From NCBI RefSeq assembly GCF_000428845.1, contig NZ_AUAS01000005.1, positions 62,001 through 126,000 of the forward strand: a stretch of DNA of 64,000 nt, given 5' to 3'. The notes under the pieces are model-generated. The model was not told the DNA's origin, ran no database searches, and saw nothing but the letters and a program-made list of their open reading frames with translations. The position numbers and the translations under genes were made by a program. The DNA comes from Dyadobacter alkalitolerans DSM 23607. Lineage in GTDB: Bacteria; Bacteroidota; Bacteroidia; Cytophagales; Spirosomataceae. This document shows, piece after piece, positions 34,894 through 43,212 of this stretch (the first letter of the stretch is position 1; each line of letters begins with the position of its first letter).

Positions 34894-36528
34894 TTAGTTG
34901 CCGGCGTCGGCAATGAATTGTTTGAGCTGAAACGCATAGTCATCGATTTGTCTTTGCGTTTCGCTTTCATCCCAATTCAATTCCCGTGCCATCAGGTTTG
35001 CAACAACAGGTAAGCAGTTTAAGGTTTCTTTCCAATCGGTAATTTCCAGCCTCACCCTGCGCGCCAGAAAGTCGCGCGGCGTGATGACCATTTCATTCCG
35101 GACCGTGTAAGTTACTTCTGCTCTAATGTAGGGATAGGAAGCGCTGAGCCGTTCTTTTAAGGAAATGTCAGTCGCTGTTAAATCCGCAACCAATGTTGCC
35201 CGGGAACCGTATTTTCTAACCAGATGCAGCGCCACGTCCTCCGGTAATGCATATTTCGTGGTAAGCTTTCCCGATAAAGAAGCATCATAATGTTCCCCGC
35301 CGGCAAGCGTATGGTTTGCAGTAAGACATTCATTTCTTTTGGAAAAGATCGCGTCGGCTTCGTCGATCGTATCCTTGGCCATCAACCGGTAAGTCGTCCA
35401 CTTCCCGCCCAGCAGACTCAACAGCCCGCTTGCAGCGTCTACCTCAACTTCATGATCCCTGACCAGGCTTTTGGTGGATTTGGAAGGATCGGCTGCCAGG
35501 AGCGGGCGCAATCCACCAAAACCCGCTTTCAATGTTGTCATGTCAATGGGAGTCGCCAGGAATGGATTCAGCGTATCAACCAGATATTTTTTTTCCGATT
35601 CATTCAATGTGGCCTCAGAATCAATGCTATCCGACTCCGTATCCGTAGTCCCGATCATCATGGCGCCTTCAAAAGGAATAGCAAAAACCACGCGTCCGTC
35701 CGAAGTCTTAGGAATGAGCATAGCATATTCGCTATTCAATGTATTATAGGGCAGCACTACGTGAACGCCTTTGCTGGGACGAAGCCGCTCAGGCAATGCA
35801 GGATTGGCCAACAACCTGATCTTATCAGAAAACGGCCCTGTGCAATTGATAACCAGCTTTGATTTAATGATAAATTCAGCTCCTTGCTGCGTATCCTTAA
35901 CCTGAACACCAACAAGTTTGCCCAAATCATTTTTGGTAAAACCTGTAACATCCAGGTAATTAGCAGCAACGCCGCCTGCTTCCGCAGCCGACTGCACCAG
36001 TGCCAGGCAATAACGCGCATCGTCGAGCTGGCCATCGTAATACAGCACGCCGCTGTGCAGCTTCTTGCTGTTCAGGGTTGGAATTTTGTCGAGCACTTCC
36101 TTTTTTGAAAGCCATTTGCTTTTAGGAAGCGAATCGTTTGTGGCAAATGTATCATAGAGTTGTAAGCCGATTTTGAAGTACAAACCCTCGAACCAGGAAC
36201 TCACAGGCGTCATCAATGCCAATGGCCGCGCCAGATGCGGTGCATTTTTAAGAACGGTATGCCGCTCTTCCAAGCCGTGACGGACCTGTTTGAGCTGCGC
36301 GAAATCTAATTTTTTAAATGCCTGTTCGAGATAACGGACACCGCCGTGGATCAGCTTGGTAGAACGGGATGAAGTCTCTGATGCAAAATCCTTTTTATCA
36401 ATAATAGCGACTTTATAACCTCGTAAAACGGCATCCAATGCACAACCAGCCCCGCTTGCCCCTGCCCCGATGATACAAATATCAAATTCTTCACTTCTTA
36501 ATTTATCCAGCGATGCGTTACGATCCAT
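34894..36528 (-). CDS. glpD: FAD-dependent glycerol-3-phosphate dehydrogenase/oxidase
   Basis: This 544-aa protein of the GlpD/GlpO family has the FAD fold IIGAGASGAGCALDAVLRGY (about 20-39), followed by SSRSTKLIHGGVRYLEQAF, the hallmark of the family. The middle holds TDGRVVFAIPFEGAMMIGTTD (around 290), and the C-terminal DAO_C domain (YTVRNEMVITPRDFLARR) is present. It oxidises sn-glycerol-3-phosphate to dihydroxyacetone phosphate at the inner membrane and passes electrons to quinone. I chose ATG 36528 because a -7 box lies just upstream; a 16-codon extension to 36576 would run into it. No glpK or glpF is near. Only 17 bases separate it from the downstream ketosynthase-like gene, so the two may be co-transcribed. 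Confidence 0.95.
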   Translation of the reverse strand: MDRNASLDKLRSEEFDICIIGAGASGAGCALDAVLRGYKVAIIDKKDFASETSSRSTKLIHGGVRYLEQAFKKLDFAQLKQVRHGLEERHTVLKNAPHLARPLALMTPVSSWFEGLYFKIGLQLYDTFATNDSLPKSKWLSKKEVLDKIPTLNSKKLHSGVLYYDGQLDDARYCLALVQSAAEAGGVAANYLDVTGFTKNDLGKLVGVQVKDTQQGAEFIIKSKLVINCTGPFSDKIRLLANPALPERLRPSKGVHVVLPYNTLNSEYAMLIPKTSDGRVVFAIPFEGAMMIGTTDTESDSIDSEATLNESEKKYLVDTLNPFLATPIDMTTLKAGFGGLRPLLAADPSKSTKSLVRDHEVEVDAASGLLSLLGGKWTTYRLMAKDTIDEADAIFSKRNECLTANHTLAGGEHYDASLSGKLTTKYALPEDVALHLVRKYGSRATLVADLTATDISLKERLSASYPYIRAEVTYTVRNEMVITPRDFLARRVRLEITDWKETLNCLPVVANLMARELNWDESETQRQIDDYAFQLKQFIADAGN

Positions 36529-36565
36529 TGATTGGCAGTATATCCAGCATTTGATTGACCTGTTG

Positions 36566-36573
36566 CAAAAGTA
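36566..36573 (-). promoter_or_regulatory. Candidate -7 box (TACTTTTG) for glpD
   Basis: On the minus strand TACTTTTG lies 37 bases before the glpD ATG. A -33 TTTG is not obvious at the right distance, where only TTTT is seen. Supports the start at 36528. Confidence 0.45.
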
Positions 36574-36721
36574 CAAAGTCAGGCATTAAAACTGGCCGCT
36601 GCCGAACGGTCTTTTGAAGTTTGCTCAGAAAAAGTTTGGTATAATAATTGCCACATCAGCAATATAATGTGTGTCAACGACCGCATTACAAGTTATCTGT
36701 TTCACATAAACCAACTAAAAC

Positions 36722-37180
36722 ATGGGCTTACTATCGTTTCTTAAAGGCGTAGGAGAAAAAGTTTTCAAAAAAGAAGAAACTGCTGTTCCCACGCCGGAAG
36801 CAGAACCATTACGCGCCAGCGCGCTCCTATCGCACGTAAAAGCACTCGGGCTCGCATATAACAATCTGACAGTCAAAACATCGGGTGACACGGTGACCAT
36901 AGAAGGCGAAGTAGCTCAGCAGGAAGATGCAGAAAAGATAGCCCTTGCAGTAGGGAATGTTGAAGGCGTAGAAGTGGTGGACAACCGCTTGAAAGTGGCA
37001 ACGCCGGCTCCCGAAGCAACTTATCACACTGTGGAAAAAGGCGACACGCTCTCCAAAATAGCGAAGGAAGTGTATGGCGATATGATGAAGTATCCTATCA
37101 TTTTTGAAGCAAACAAACCAATGCTCACGCATCCGGATAAGATCTATCCAGGCCAGGTTTTGAGAATCCCGGCGCTTTAA
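36722..37180 (+). CDS. BON-LysM domain protein (Kbp/YgaU-like)
   Basis: This 152-aa protein begins with a short helical segment (MGLLSFLKGVGEKVF) and has no signal peptide. Residues about 25-95 form a BON domain (TVKTSGDTVTIEGEVAQQEDAEKI, VEGVEVVDNRL), and 101-150 form a LysM domain (YHTVEKGDTLSKIAKEVYGD, KIYPGQVLRIPAL). This architecture and length match E. coli Kbp (YgaU), a cytoplasmic potassium-binding protein linked to osmotic stress. K+ binding here is inferred from the match. It is monocistronic and followed by a large hairpin region. Confidence 0.9.
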   Translation: MGLLSFLKGVGEKVFKKEETAVPTPEAEPLRASALLSHVKALGLAYNNLTVKTSGDTVTIEGEVAQQEDAEKIALAVGNVEGVEVVDNRLKVATPAPEATYHTVEKGDTLSKIAKEVYGDMMKYPIIFEANKPMLTHPDKIYPGQVLRIPAL

Positions 37181-37190
37181 TTTGATTTTA

Positions 37191-37249
37191 AATGAGTGAA
37201 TAAGTGATTGTTTATCTTATTCATTCACTCATTCACTTATTTACTCATT
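37191..37249. repeat. Imperfect inverted repeat with ATTCACTC-type direct repeats
   Basis: The arm 37191-37207 (AATGAGTGAATAAGTGA) matches the reverse complement of 37233-37249 with one mismatch in 17. Between the arms lies a further copy, TCATTCACTCATT (37221-37233). It sits directly before the long terminator hairpin. It could form a second stem or be a protein-binding site; function unknown. Confidence 0.7.
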
Positions 37250-37250
37250 C

Positions 37251-37301
37251 AAAAAGACATAAAAAAAGCAGCTTTAAGGGCTGCTTTTTTTATGTCTTTT
37301 T
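37251..37301. terminator. Long bidirectional terminator between the BON-LysM gene and rplI
   Basis: A perfect 22-base stem (37251-37272 with 37280-37301) closes a seven-base loop. The GC core GCAGC/GCTGC is flanked by A7/T7 runs, so it works as an intrinsic terminator on both strands, for the BON-LysM gene and for rplI. Confidence 0.92.
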
Positions 37302-37308
37302 GAAACAA

Positions 37309-37755
37309 TTAGTCTTCCTGCGCGATAACGTTCAGGGCGATTTTGTGTTTCACTTCTTTATGCAAGTCGATTGTTGCAGAGTAAGTTCCGATGGATTTAA
37401 CATCATCCAAAGTAATTTTCTTGCGGTCGATATTGAAACCTTTTGCTTTAAGGACATCAGCAACCTGTGTGTTGGTAACACGTCCGAAGATACGGCCGCT
37501 TTCCCCTACCACAGTTTTGATATCGATTGTAAGATCGCCGATTGCTGCTGCAATTTCTTCTGCGTCTTTTTTCAGCTTTTCAGCTTTGTGCGAAGCCTGA
37601 CGCACGTTTTCAGCAACGATTTTGCGGTTAGAGGCATTCGCCAATAATGCAAAACCCTGAGGGATAAGGTAGTTACGACCGTAACCTGCTTTCACAGTAA
37701 CGATATCGTTTTTATAACCTACACCTGCTATATCCGTTATAAGTATGATTTCCAT
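37309..37755 (-). CDS. rplI: 50S ribosomal protein L9
   Basis: This 148-aa protein has the L9 N-terminal signature MEIILITDIAGVGYKNDIVTVKAGYGRNYLIP in pattern (first 32 residues: beta strands, then GYGRNYLIP at about 24-32), the long connecting helix with Lys/Glu/Ala (45-75) and the C-terminal domain. It binds 23S rRNA. It is the last gene of the rpsF-rpsR-rplI operon, 20 bases after rpsR, and is followed by the strong bidirectional terminator. Confidence 0.97.
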   Translation of the reverse strand: MEIILITDIAGVGYKNDIVTVKAGYGRNYLIPQGFALLANASNRKIVAENVRQASHKAEKLKKDAEEIAAAIGDLTIDIKTVVGESGRIFGRVTNTQVADVLKAKGFNIDRKKITLDDVKSIGTYSATIDLHKEVKHKIALNVIAQED

Positions 37756-37775
37756 TGTTTGTAGCTCTTTCTATA

Positions 37776-38027
37776 TTATTTCAATTGATCAGCAACAAAA
37801 GGCAATAAAGCCAAGTGACGCGCTCTTTTAATTGCCTGAGAAACTTTGCGTTGATATTTCAAGCTTGTTCCTGTAAGGCGGCGTGGCAAGATCTTACCTT
37901 GCTCATTCACCAGTTTCAATAAGAAATCCGGATTCTTGTAGTCGATATATTTAATGCCTGCTTTCTTAAAACGGCAGTATTTCTTACGGTTATTGTTTTT
38001 TTCAACCGGTTCGTTTACTAGTGACAT
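37776..38027 (-). CDS. rpsR: 30S ribosomal protein S18
   Basis: This 83-aa protein has the S18 core [20 protein letters not shown] and [16 protein letters not shown] followed by the basic [13 protein letters not shown] (each within residues about 27-77). It binds next to S6 on the small subunit. It starts three bases after the rpsF stop and is translated with it. The length is normal for the family, and no zinc Cys cluster is seen apart from Cys18. Confidence 0.97.
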   Translation of the reverse strand: MSLVNEPVEKNNNRKKYCRFKKAGIKYIDYKNPDFLLKLVNEQGKILPRRLTGTSLKYQRKVSQAIKRARHLALLPFVADQLK

Positions 38028-38030
38028 AGC

Positions 38031-38411
38031 TTATGCGTTTTCGGTTTTAGACTCAGTTGACTCTTCTCTTTTTCTTCCAACCAGACCCTTACGTTTTTTC
38101 TCGTTGTAAGCAATTGAATGCTTATCCAGGGCGATTGTCATAAAACGCAAAATGCGCTCGTCACGACGGAATTCGGTCTCCAAAACGTCAACCACGTTTC
38201 CTTCATTTGCTGTGTATTCTACAACATGATAGAAACCTGAGTTTTTCTTTTGGATGGGGTAGGCCAGCTTGCGCAATCCCCAATTTTCTTCATGTACAAT
38301 CGATCCACCATTTGCGGTGATGATTGTCGTGAATTTTTCAACGGCGTCCTTTGCCTGGGCCTCAGACAAAATGGGAGTTAGAATGAACACCGTTTCATAT
38401 TGCTTAGACAT
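38031..38411 (-). CDS. rpsF: 30S ribosomal protein S6
   Basis: This 126-aa S6 has the start [15 protein letters not shown], the typical [15 protein letters not shown] block (about 42-56) and [13 protein letters not shown] near residue 83. It pairs with S18 in the 30S platform. It is the first gene of the S6-S18-L9 operon. The C-terminus has a short basic/acidic extension ([19 protein letters not shown]), common in Bacteroidetes. Two hairpins lie upstream (38448-38516), see the separate entries. Confidence 0.97.
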   Translation of the reverse strand: MSKQYETVFILTPILSEAQAKDAVEKFTTIITANGGSIVHEENWGLRKLAYPIQKKNSGFYHVVEYTANEGNVVDVLETEFRRDERILRFMTIALDKHSIAYNEKKRKGLVGRKREESTESKTENA

Positions 38412-38447
38412 ACGGTAATTGATTAATTATATAATGTAAAATAAAAA

Positions 38448-38478
38448 CCCTCACTTTGGGTTCATACCAAAATGAGGG
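38448..38478 (-). terminator. Hairpin with T-run between the coiled-coil gene and rpsF
   Basis: CCCTCACTTTGG (38448-38459) pairs with CCAAAATGAGGG (38467-38478), one G-T pair. On the minus strand TTTTTATTTT follows. It ends only 36 bases before the rpsF ATG, so it is either the terminator of the coiled-coil gene or an attenuator in the rpsF leader. Confidence 0.75.
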
Positions 38479-38487
38479 TGCAAAAAT

Positions 38488-38516
38488 AGGGCTTGAAATC
38501 CATAATTCCAAGCCCT
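38488..38516 (-). terminator. Second tandem hairpin downstream of the coiled-coil gene
   Basis: AGGGCTTG (38488-38495) pairs with CAAGCCCT (38509-38516). On the minus strand ATTTTTG follows. It lies 32 bases after the coiled-coil gene stop and is the more likely true terminator for that gene. Confidence 0.65.
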
Positions 38517-38548
38517 GATCTTACTTAAATTCAAGTTATTCAGCCTCG

Positions 38549-39490
38549 TTACTTGACTTCGAAGTCGCCCTGCCCTATTTTAAATCCTTCACTGTAAACC
38601 TCAATGGCATATTTGCCGTCTTTCAAAGGAATGCCGCCGCGTCCGTACAAAATATCCACAGATTGGCCGCTGTTTGTGAAATTGACAGTCTGGCGTGAGC
38701 TGTAAATCAACTCTTTACCGTCGTGCATAAATGACCCCGAACCTGTGGCCATATCCGATAAAACCGCTCCGTCCGGATCCAGGATACGCAGATACATTTC
38801 TTTCTCATTCTGCTTGGCAACAGCATTTGGCGCCAGTGAGAAATTAACACGCAGCTTGTCGATGCGTTTTGCCTTGTATTTTCCGCCTTCGCGCTCTTTT
38901 CCTCTTGCAGAAACTGCATTAACCGTCAGATTTTCAGCCCTTAATGCAGAGGCAATGCTTACTTTTTCAGCCAGTTCCCTATTTTGAACAGAATAATTAG
39001 TCACAGAATCAGCAAGCAACTGCTTCTCGGATTCCAGCCCGGTTACTTTCTCGTTCAACTCCTGATTTTTCGTGGTCGCAATTCCCAATTCCTGCCTTAG
39101 CTGGGCAATTTCCGTGTCTTTTTCGTTCAACACATTTTCGTAACCCTTGATCTTCTTATTATAACCGGAAGCCGAGTAACTGCTCATATTCTTTAATTCC
39201 TGCTTATCCTTTTCAAGTTGCAGCTTCATTGCCATCAATGAATCCACACTTCCGCCCAGTTTCTGGATTTCGGCAATCTTAATGTCCAGTTCCTGCGAAA
39301 TGGAATCGAGCTTCGTTTTGATAAAGAGAACTTCCTCTGTTTTAGCAGTTATAATGTCATCCTTAGCGAGATTTTCCTGTTTTTCGTGATAGATAAAATA
39401 AACAAGCACCAAATTAAGCAATAGCAATACGGCCAAAGCGGCCCATAGGAGGGTTTTCCTGTCTTGCTTTTGTTCCTGATTATAGTCCAT
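38549..39490 (-). CDS. Membrane-anchored coiled-coil protein (313 aa), hypothetical
   Basis: I do not recognise a named family. One membrane helix lies at about 14-35 (LLWAALAVLLLLNLVLVYFIY). A long coiled coil follows (about 36-185), rich in Lys/Glu/Leu heptads (KDKQELKNMSSYSASGYNKK marks a break). The C-terminal domain of about 120 residues is beta-rich (LRVNFSLAPNAVAKQNEKEMYLRI, then LKDGKYAIEVYSEGFKIG, each in residues 205-310). The topology is probably N-in with the rest periplasmic. A cell-envelope structural or scaffold role is inferred. Chromosomal neighbours give no clue. Confidence 0.75.
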   Translation of the reverse strand: MDYNQEQKQDRKTLLWAALAVLLLLNLVLVYFIYHEKQENLAKDDIITAKTEEVLFIKTKLDSISQELDIKIAEIQKLGGSVDSLMAMKLQLEKDKQELKNMSSYSASGYNKKIKGYENVLNEKDTEIAQLRQELGIATTKNQELNEKVTGLESEKQLLADSVTNYSVQNRELAEKVSIASALRAENLTVNAVSARGKEREGGKYKAKRIDKLRVNFSLAPNAVAKQNEKEMYLRILDPDGAVLSDMATGSGSFMHDGKELIYSSRQTVNFTNSGQSVDILYGRGGIPLKDGKYAIEVYSEGFKIGQGDFEVK

Positions 39491-39630
39491 ACAGAAGGTT
39501 ATATTTTTTAATTCGTTGGTAAAAGAACTATGTTTTTTTCAATTTTGAAATATGTTAACATCTATTTCTAAGCGCCTGCGGTGAATTTGTTTCTTTAATC
39601 CTTTAATTATCAAAAAATTAGAATCTCAAA

Positions 39631-40293
39631 ATGCCAACAATTGCTGACAACATTGCCCAAATAGAAAAAGGATTAAAACAGGAAACCCGTTTAATTGCAG
39701 TAACAAAAACCAAGCCCGAAGAAGTTCTCATGGAAGCTTATAACGCTGGCTGCAAGCGTTTTGGAGAGAATAAGGTCCAGGAAATGACCGCCAAATACGA
39801 GGCGCTGCCCAAAGACATTGAGTGGCACATGATCGGTCATTTACAAACCAACAAGGTAAAATACATGGCACCCTATGTGACTCTGGTTCATTCGGTTGAC
39901 AGTCTTAAGTTGCTGAAAGAGATTAATAAGGAAGCTGCTAAAAACGACCGGATCATTCCGTGCCTGCTTCAAATTTTTATCGCGCAGGAAGAAACAAAAT
40001 TTGGACTTTCGGAAGAAGAAGCGCTGGAAATTATCACATCGTCGGAGCTGTTGGAACTACAAAATATCCGCATTGCAGGCCTGATGGGAATGGCTTCCAA
40101 CACGGAGGATGAACAAGTTGTTCGTGCGGAATTCAAGGGGTTGAAAGCATTGTTTGAATCCTTCAAGTCCTATCAGAATGAGCAGATTAGCATGCAGGAA
40201 CTCTCCATGGGCATGAGTGCGGACTACACGATCGCGATGGAAGAAGGCAGCACATTGATCCGGGTCGGAAGTTCTATTTTTGGATCAAGGTAA
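39631..40293 (+). CDS. yggS: YggS/PROSC-type pyridoxal-phosphate homeostasis protein
   Basis: This 220-aa PLP-binding TIM-barrel protein has the PLP lysine in LIAVTKTKPEE (about 22-32), then RFGENKVQEM, WHMIGHLQTNKVK and VHSVDS, and the phosphate-binding end SMGMSADYTIAMEEGSTLIRVGSSIFG (pattern in residues about 190-217). It is not an enzyme of known reaction; the family balances free PLP and amino-acid pools. It starts at ATG 39631 after an AT-rich leader and overlaps the convergent GT9 gene by nine bases. Confidence 0.93.
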   Translation: MPTIADNIAQIEKGLKQETRLIAVTKTKPEEVLMEAYNAGCKRFGENKVQEMTAKYEALPKDIEWHMIGHLQTNKVKYMAPYVTLVHSVDSLKLLKEINKEAAKNDRIIPCLLQIFIAQEETKFGLSEEEALEIITSSELLELQNIRIAGLMGMASNTEDEQVVRAEFKGLKALFESFKSYQNEQISMQELSMGMSADYTIAMEEGSTLIRVGSSIFGSR

Positions 40294-41331
40294 GGAGATT
40301 ACGCCAGCCACTTTGTCCCGCACGAAGTCAAATGAAAGCTGCGCGCATGGAAGGCCCTTCTGGCGCACGAAAACAGCATTTTCCTGACTTCCATAACCGC
40401 CCGAATAGGGATTATACTCAGGAAAATCATTCAGCGAACCCATCAAAATTACCCCAAAAGTGCCCGAAGCATTGCCCAAATGCGAAGGTCCGCTGTCCAG
40501 CCCGATAAAATAAGAAGCGCGGCGGATCACCTCGGCTGTTTCCAGAATGCTAAGCTGGCCACACAAGTTGCGATAGGTTTTTGTGCTTACATTCAAATTG
40601 CTTTTTAGGCCGATTTCGACAATTTGATAAGGATAATTGTCCGCAAGCCACTGCACAAGCTGTTCCCATTTTTCGGCAGGCCAGTCCTTCGGTGCGTAAT
40701 TGGATTGGCAATGCAGGACAATAAAAGGTTCTTTTAAATTTAAGGAATCCACTTTTTGCCGATGACTTTCCTGCAAATAAAGTTTCGGCTTATCATCCGC
40801 AGGAAATGTAGCTTTTTCGGGGATCAAATCACCCGTTTGCGCAAATACCTGCAGCAGATTGCCGTAGTTGAAATAGTTGTAAATATTGATGTTACGCCGC
40901 GTTGCAACCGGATTATCAACAAATACCTGACACTTGGGACAATGGTTGTTGTTTGTGAATTGCAGTTGGATAACCTCGTCAAAAATGCCTGTATCCAGCA
41001 ATGTTTTACGTTGGGTCACACAAAATTCCCTGAAAATTTCATCAATAGAAGGATTATGCGAGACCAACTCACTGAACGAGGGCTTGACAAACCAAACAAT
41101 GTGCGCATCGGGATGCAGTGACCGCACGTAACGAGAGATCGGTTCCGCTGCCACAATATCCCCGAAATGCTCCGTACGGATGATCGCGATCAGCTTCTGG
41201 CCTTTTTTTAGCTTGCCTTTGACACCTTTGAAATGTAAATAAGCCTGATAACCAAGCAGGTGCGCTTTACCAATGTGCGTGTATTTGTAATAACGATGAG
41301 TCCAGAGCGCTATAAAACTTTTTAAAGTCAT
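40285..41331 (-). CDS. GT9 family (heptosyltransferase-like) glycosyltransferase
   Basis: This 348-aa GT-B protein has the GT9 marks: AIIRTEHFGDIVAAEPI (about 48-64) and the donor-binding block FIGLDSGPSHLGNASGT (about 278-294). It has no signal or membrane helix and should transfer a sugar, possibly heptose, to a lipopolysaccharide core or other glycan at the inner membrane. No other glycan genes lie beside it. A CPKC pair (around residue 135) is unusual and might bind metal. Confidence 0.88.
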   Translation of the reverse strand: MTLKSFIALWTHRYYKYTHIGKAHLLGYQAYLHFKGVKGKLKKGQKLIAIIRTEHFGDIVAAEPISRYVRSLHPDAHIVWFVKPSFSELVSHNPSIDEIFREFCVTQRKTLLDTGIFDEVIQLQFTNNNHCPKCQVFVDNPVATRRNINIYNYFNYGNLLQVFAQTGDLIPEKATFPADDKPKLYLQESHRQKVDSLNLKEPFIVLHCQSNYAPKDWPAEKWEQLVQWLADNYPYQIVEIGLKSNLNVSTKTYRNLCGQLSILETAEVIRRASYFIGLDSGPSHLGNASGTFGVILMGSLNDFPEYNPYSGGYGSQENAVFVRQKGLPCAQLSFDFVRDKVAGVISLP

Positions 41332-41524
41332 TTGCTAAGTATAATCTACAATGTGCGGCAACGTCCAATCCGCCTTTACAAGCTCGCAAGATAATAAAAT
41401 TGAAACAAAGAGTTGGTTACGCTGCATTCCAGGCATAACTTTACCGGGCTGCATGGCCCCGATTTGGCGGGTCAAAGAGCAGCGCAGACCTCATTTTCAA
41501 TTATCCAGATTAATACAAAATACT

Positions 41525-41902
41525 ATGAAATTCATGATTCAGGCCGGTGGAATATTGGGTGCGCTTGCGGTTGCCTTGGGCGCATTCGGGGCACATGCAT
41601 TGAAGGGAATGCTCGAAGCATCCGGCAGGAGTGAAACTTTTGAAACAGCCGTAAAATACCAGTTTTACCACGCCATAGCCATGGTTTTGGTAGGATTGCT
41701 GATGCAACGTGCTGGCACAGATGCTATCAAGTTACTAGGCTGGTCGGGCAATGCATTCGCTATTGGCGTAATCATTTTTTCAGGCTCCCTTTACGCCATC
41801 TGCTTCACCGGCATCACCAAATTCGGCGCCACCGCGCCTATTGGAGGCGTGGCGTTAATAGTGGGATGGGTGTTGCTGATTTTGGCAGCAGGGAAAATGT
41901 GA
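41525..41902 (+). CDS. DUF423 membrane protein
   Basis: This 125-aa protein has four hydrophobic helices of the DUF423 (YwdK/YgdD) family: GILGALAVALGAFGAHALK (about 9-27), FYHAIAMVLVGLLM, AFAIGVIIFSGSLYAICFTG and GGVALIVGWVLLILAAGK. I chose ATG 41525; an open frame reaching back to 41351 encodes no hydrophobic or conserved sequence and is rejected. Function unknown; inner membrane. The upstream gap of about 190 bases holds nothing else I can identify. Confidence 0.9.
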   Translation: MKFMIQAGGILGALAVALGAFGAHALKGMLEASGRSETFETAVKYQFYHAIAMVLVGLLMQRAGTDAIKLLGWSGNAFAIGVIIFSGSLYAICFTGITKFGATAPIGGVALIVGWVLLILAAGKM

Positions 41903-41915
41903 TCATTCAAAATTC

Positions 41916-43199
41916 CTAACCCCGCGACAACGTAAACGGACGCTGGGCGTCAATTTTCAGGAATACAAAAAGCAGGATTGAGAATGACCAGAGTGAGGAA
42001 CCGCCGTAACTGAAAAACGGCAGCGGGATTCCGATTACGGGCATGAGCCCGATTGTCATGCCAACATTGACCATGAAGTGGAAGAAGATAATCCCGGCCA
42101 CGCAATAGCCATACACCCGCGCAAACCGGCTTCGCTGTCGTTCGGCGAGCACGACGAGTCTGGCGATCAATGACACAAAAAGCACAACGACGACTGCCGA
42201 GCCGATAAAGCCGTGCTCCTCGCCCACTGTACAGAATATAAAGTCAGTGCTTTGCTCTGGTACGAAGTCGAATTTGGTCTGCGTTCCCTGCAAAAAGCCT
42301 TTCCCAGAAAATCCGCCTGAGCCGATTGCAATCTTGGATTGGATCACGTTCCAGCCAATGCCACGCGGATCGGAATCGGGATCCAGGAGAACCATAATAC
42401 GGCCTCTCTGGTGTTTTTGAAGGACATTATTCATAAAAAAGTCCACCCCGAACACGATCCCTATCATGACGAATGCAATGATGATCGTGGCCCAAAGTCC
42501 ACCCCGCCTACGTGTCATCACCGGCATCAGCCAGATTGCCAGACCTGCAATCACAATAATCACCGCTGCGATATACCACTTCACGAAAAGCAATGTAATG
42601 ATCAGCAAAGCCGCCGTAACCATCCCAATAGCCGGAATAAACCCGGGCATTCCCTCACGGTAAAGCACGATGGCAAAAGAAGCAAACACGAGCATCGAAC
42701 CCGTTTCATTAGACAAAAGGATCAGAAATGCCGGCAGTGCAATGATTCCCATAATGGGATAATAATCTTTGAGCTTGCGCGTAAGGCTGATCGCCGGATC
42801 GCTCAGATATTTTGAAATCGCCAGACTGATCGCCAGCTTGGAAAACTCAGCAGGTTGGAGCGAGAAAGCGCCAAATTTGATCCAGGAACGCGATCCGTTA
42901 ATGTTGGACCCGGCAAACAAGACCACGATCAGCAGGAAAACAATGACCGCATAAATAATGAAGGAGAAAGTCTCGTAAAACTTGTAATCGATCACCAGAA
43001 TACAAATGATCAGCAGGGCTGCAGTTCCGATCCACATCAGCTGCTTACCCGCATTGTTACCCAAATCGAACATGCTCATGTTCACCTCCGGGTTATAAAC
43101 GGCCGCGTAAATGTTCACCCAGCCAATCCCCAGACAAGCGATGTAGATAAGCACCACCATCCAGTCAACATTCTTCGTTATGGGCTTATTTTCAGCCAT
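41916..43199 (-). CDS. rodA: Rod-shape peptidoglycan polymerase RodA (SEDS family)
   Basis: This 427-aa SEDS-family protein has about ten membrane helices. Conserved marks include SRSWIKFGAFSLQPAEFSKL (about 112-131), a loop with GIGWNVIQSKIAIGSGGFSGKGFLQGTQ (pattern near 275-302), FVPEQSTDFIF and the C-terminal PVIGIPLPFFSYGGSS. It is a glycosyltransferase that polymerises lipid II for side-wall growth together with PBP2. The gene follows mrdA by 13 bases. mreBCD, often upstream, are not in the window. Confidence 0.96.
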   Translation of the reverse strand: MAENKPITKNVDWMVVLIYIACLGIGWVNIYAAVYNPEVNMSMFDLGNNAGKQLMWIGTAALLIICILVIDYKFYETFSFIIYAVIVFLLIVVLFAGSNINGSRSWIKFGAFSLQPAEFSKLAISLAISKYLSDPAISLTRKLKDYYPIMGIIALPAFLILLSNETGSMLVFASFAIVLYREGMPGFIPAIGMVTAALLIITLLFVKWYIAAVIIVIAGLAIWLMPVMTRRRGGLWATIIIAFVMIGIVFGVDFFMNNVLQKHQRGRIMVLLDPDSDPRGIGWNVIQSKIAIGSGGFSGKGFLQGTQTKFDFVPEQSTDFIFCTVGEEHGFIGSAVVVVLFVSLIARLVVLAERQRSRFARVYGYCVAGIIFFHFMVNVGMTIGLMPVIGIPLPFFSYGGSSLWSFSILLFVFLKIDAQRPFTLSRG

Positions 43200-43212
43200 T
43201 TTAAGTCTTTGG

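Noticed and set aside
35290..35862. Plus-strand open frame (190 codons) inside glpD
   Set aside because: Antisense shadow of the conserved FAD protein; Arg/Cys/Gln-rich translation without pattern.
41351..41524. N-terminal extension of the DUF423 protein
   Set aside because: The 58 extra residues are not hydrophobic, do not fit the family length, and precede a well-placed ATG at 41525.
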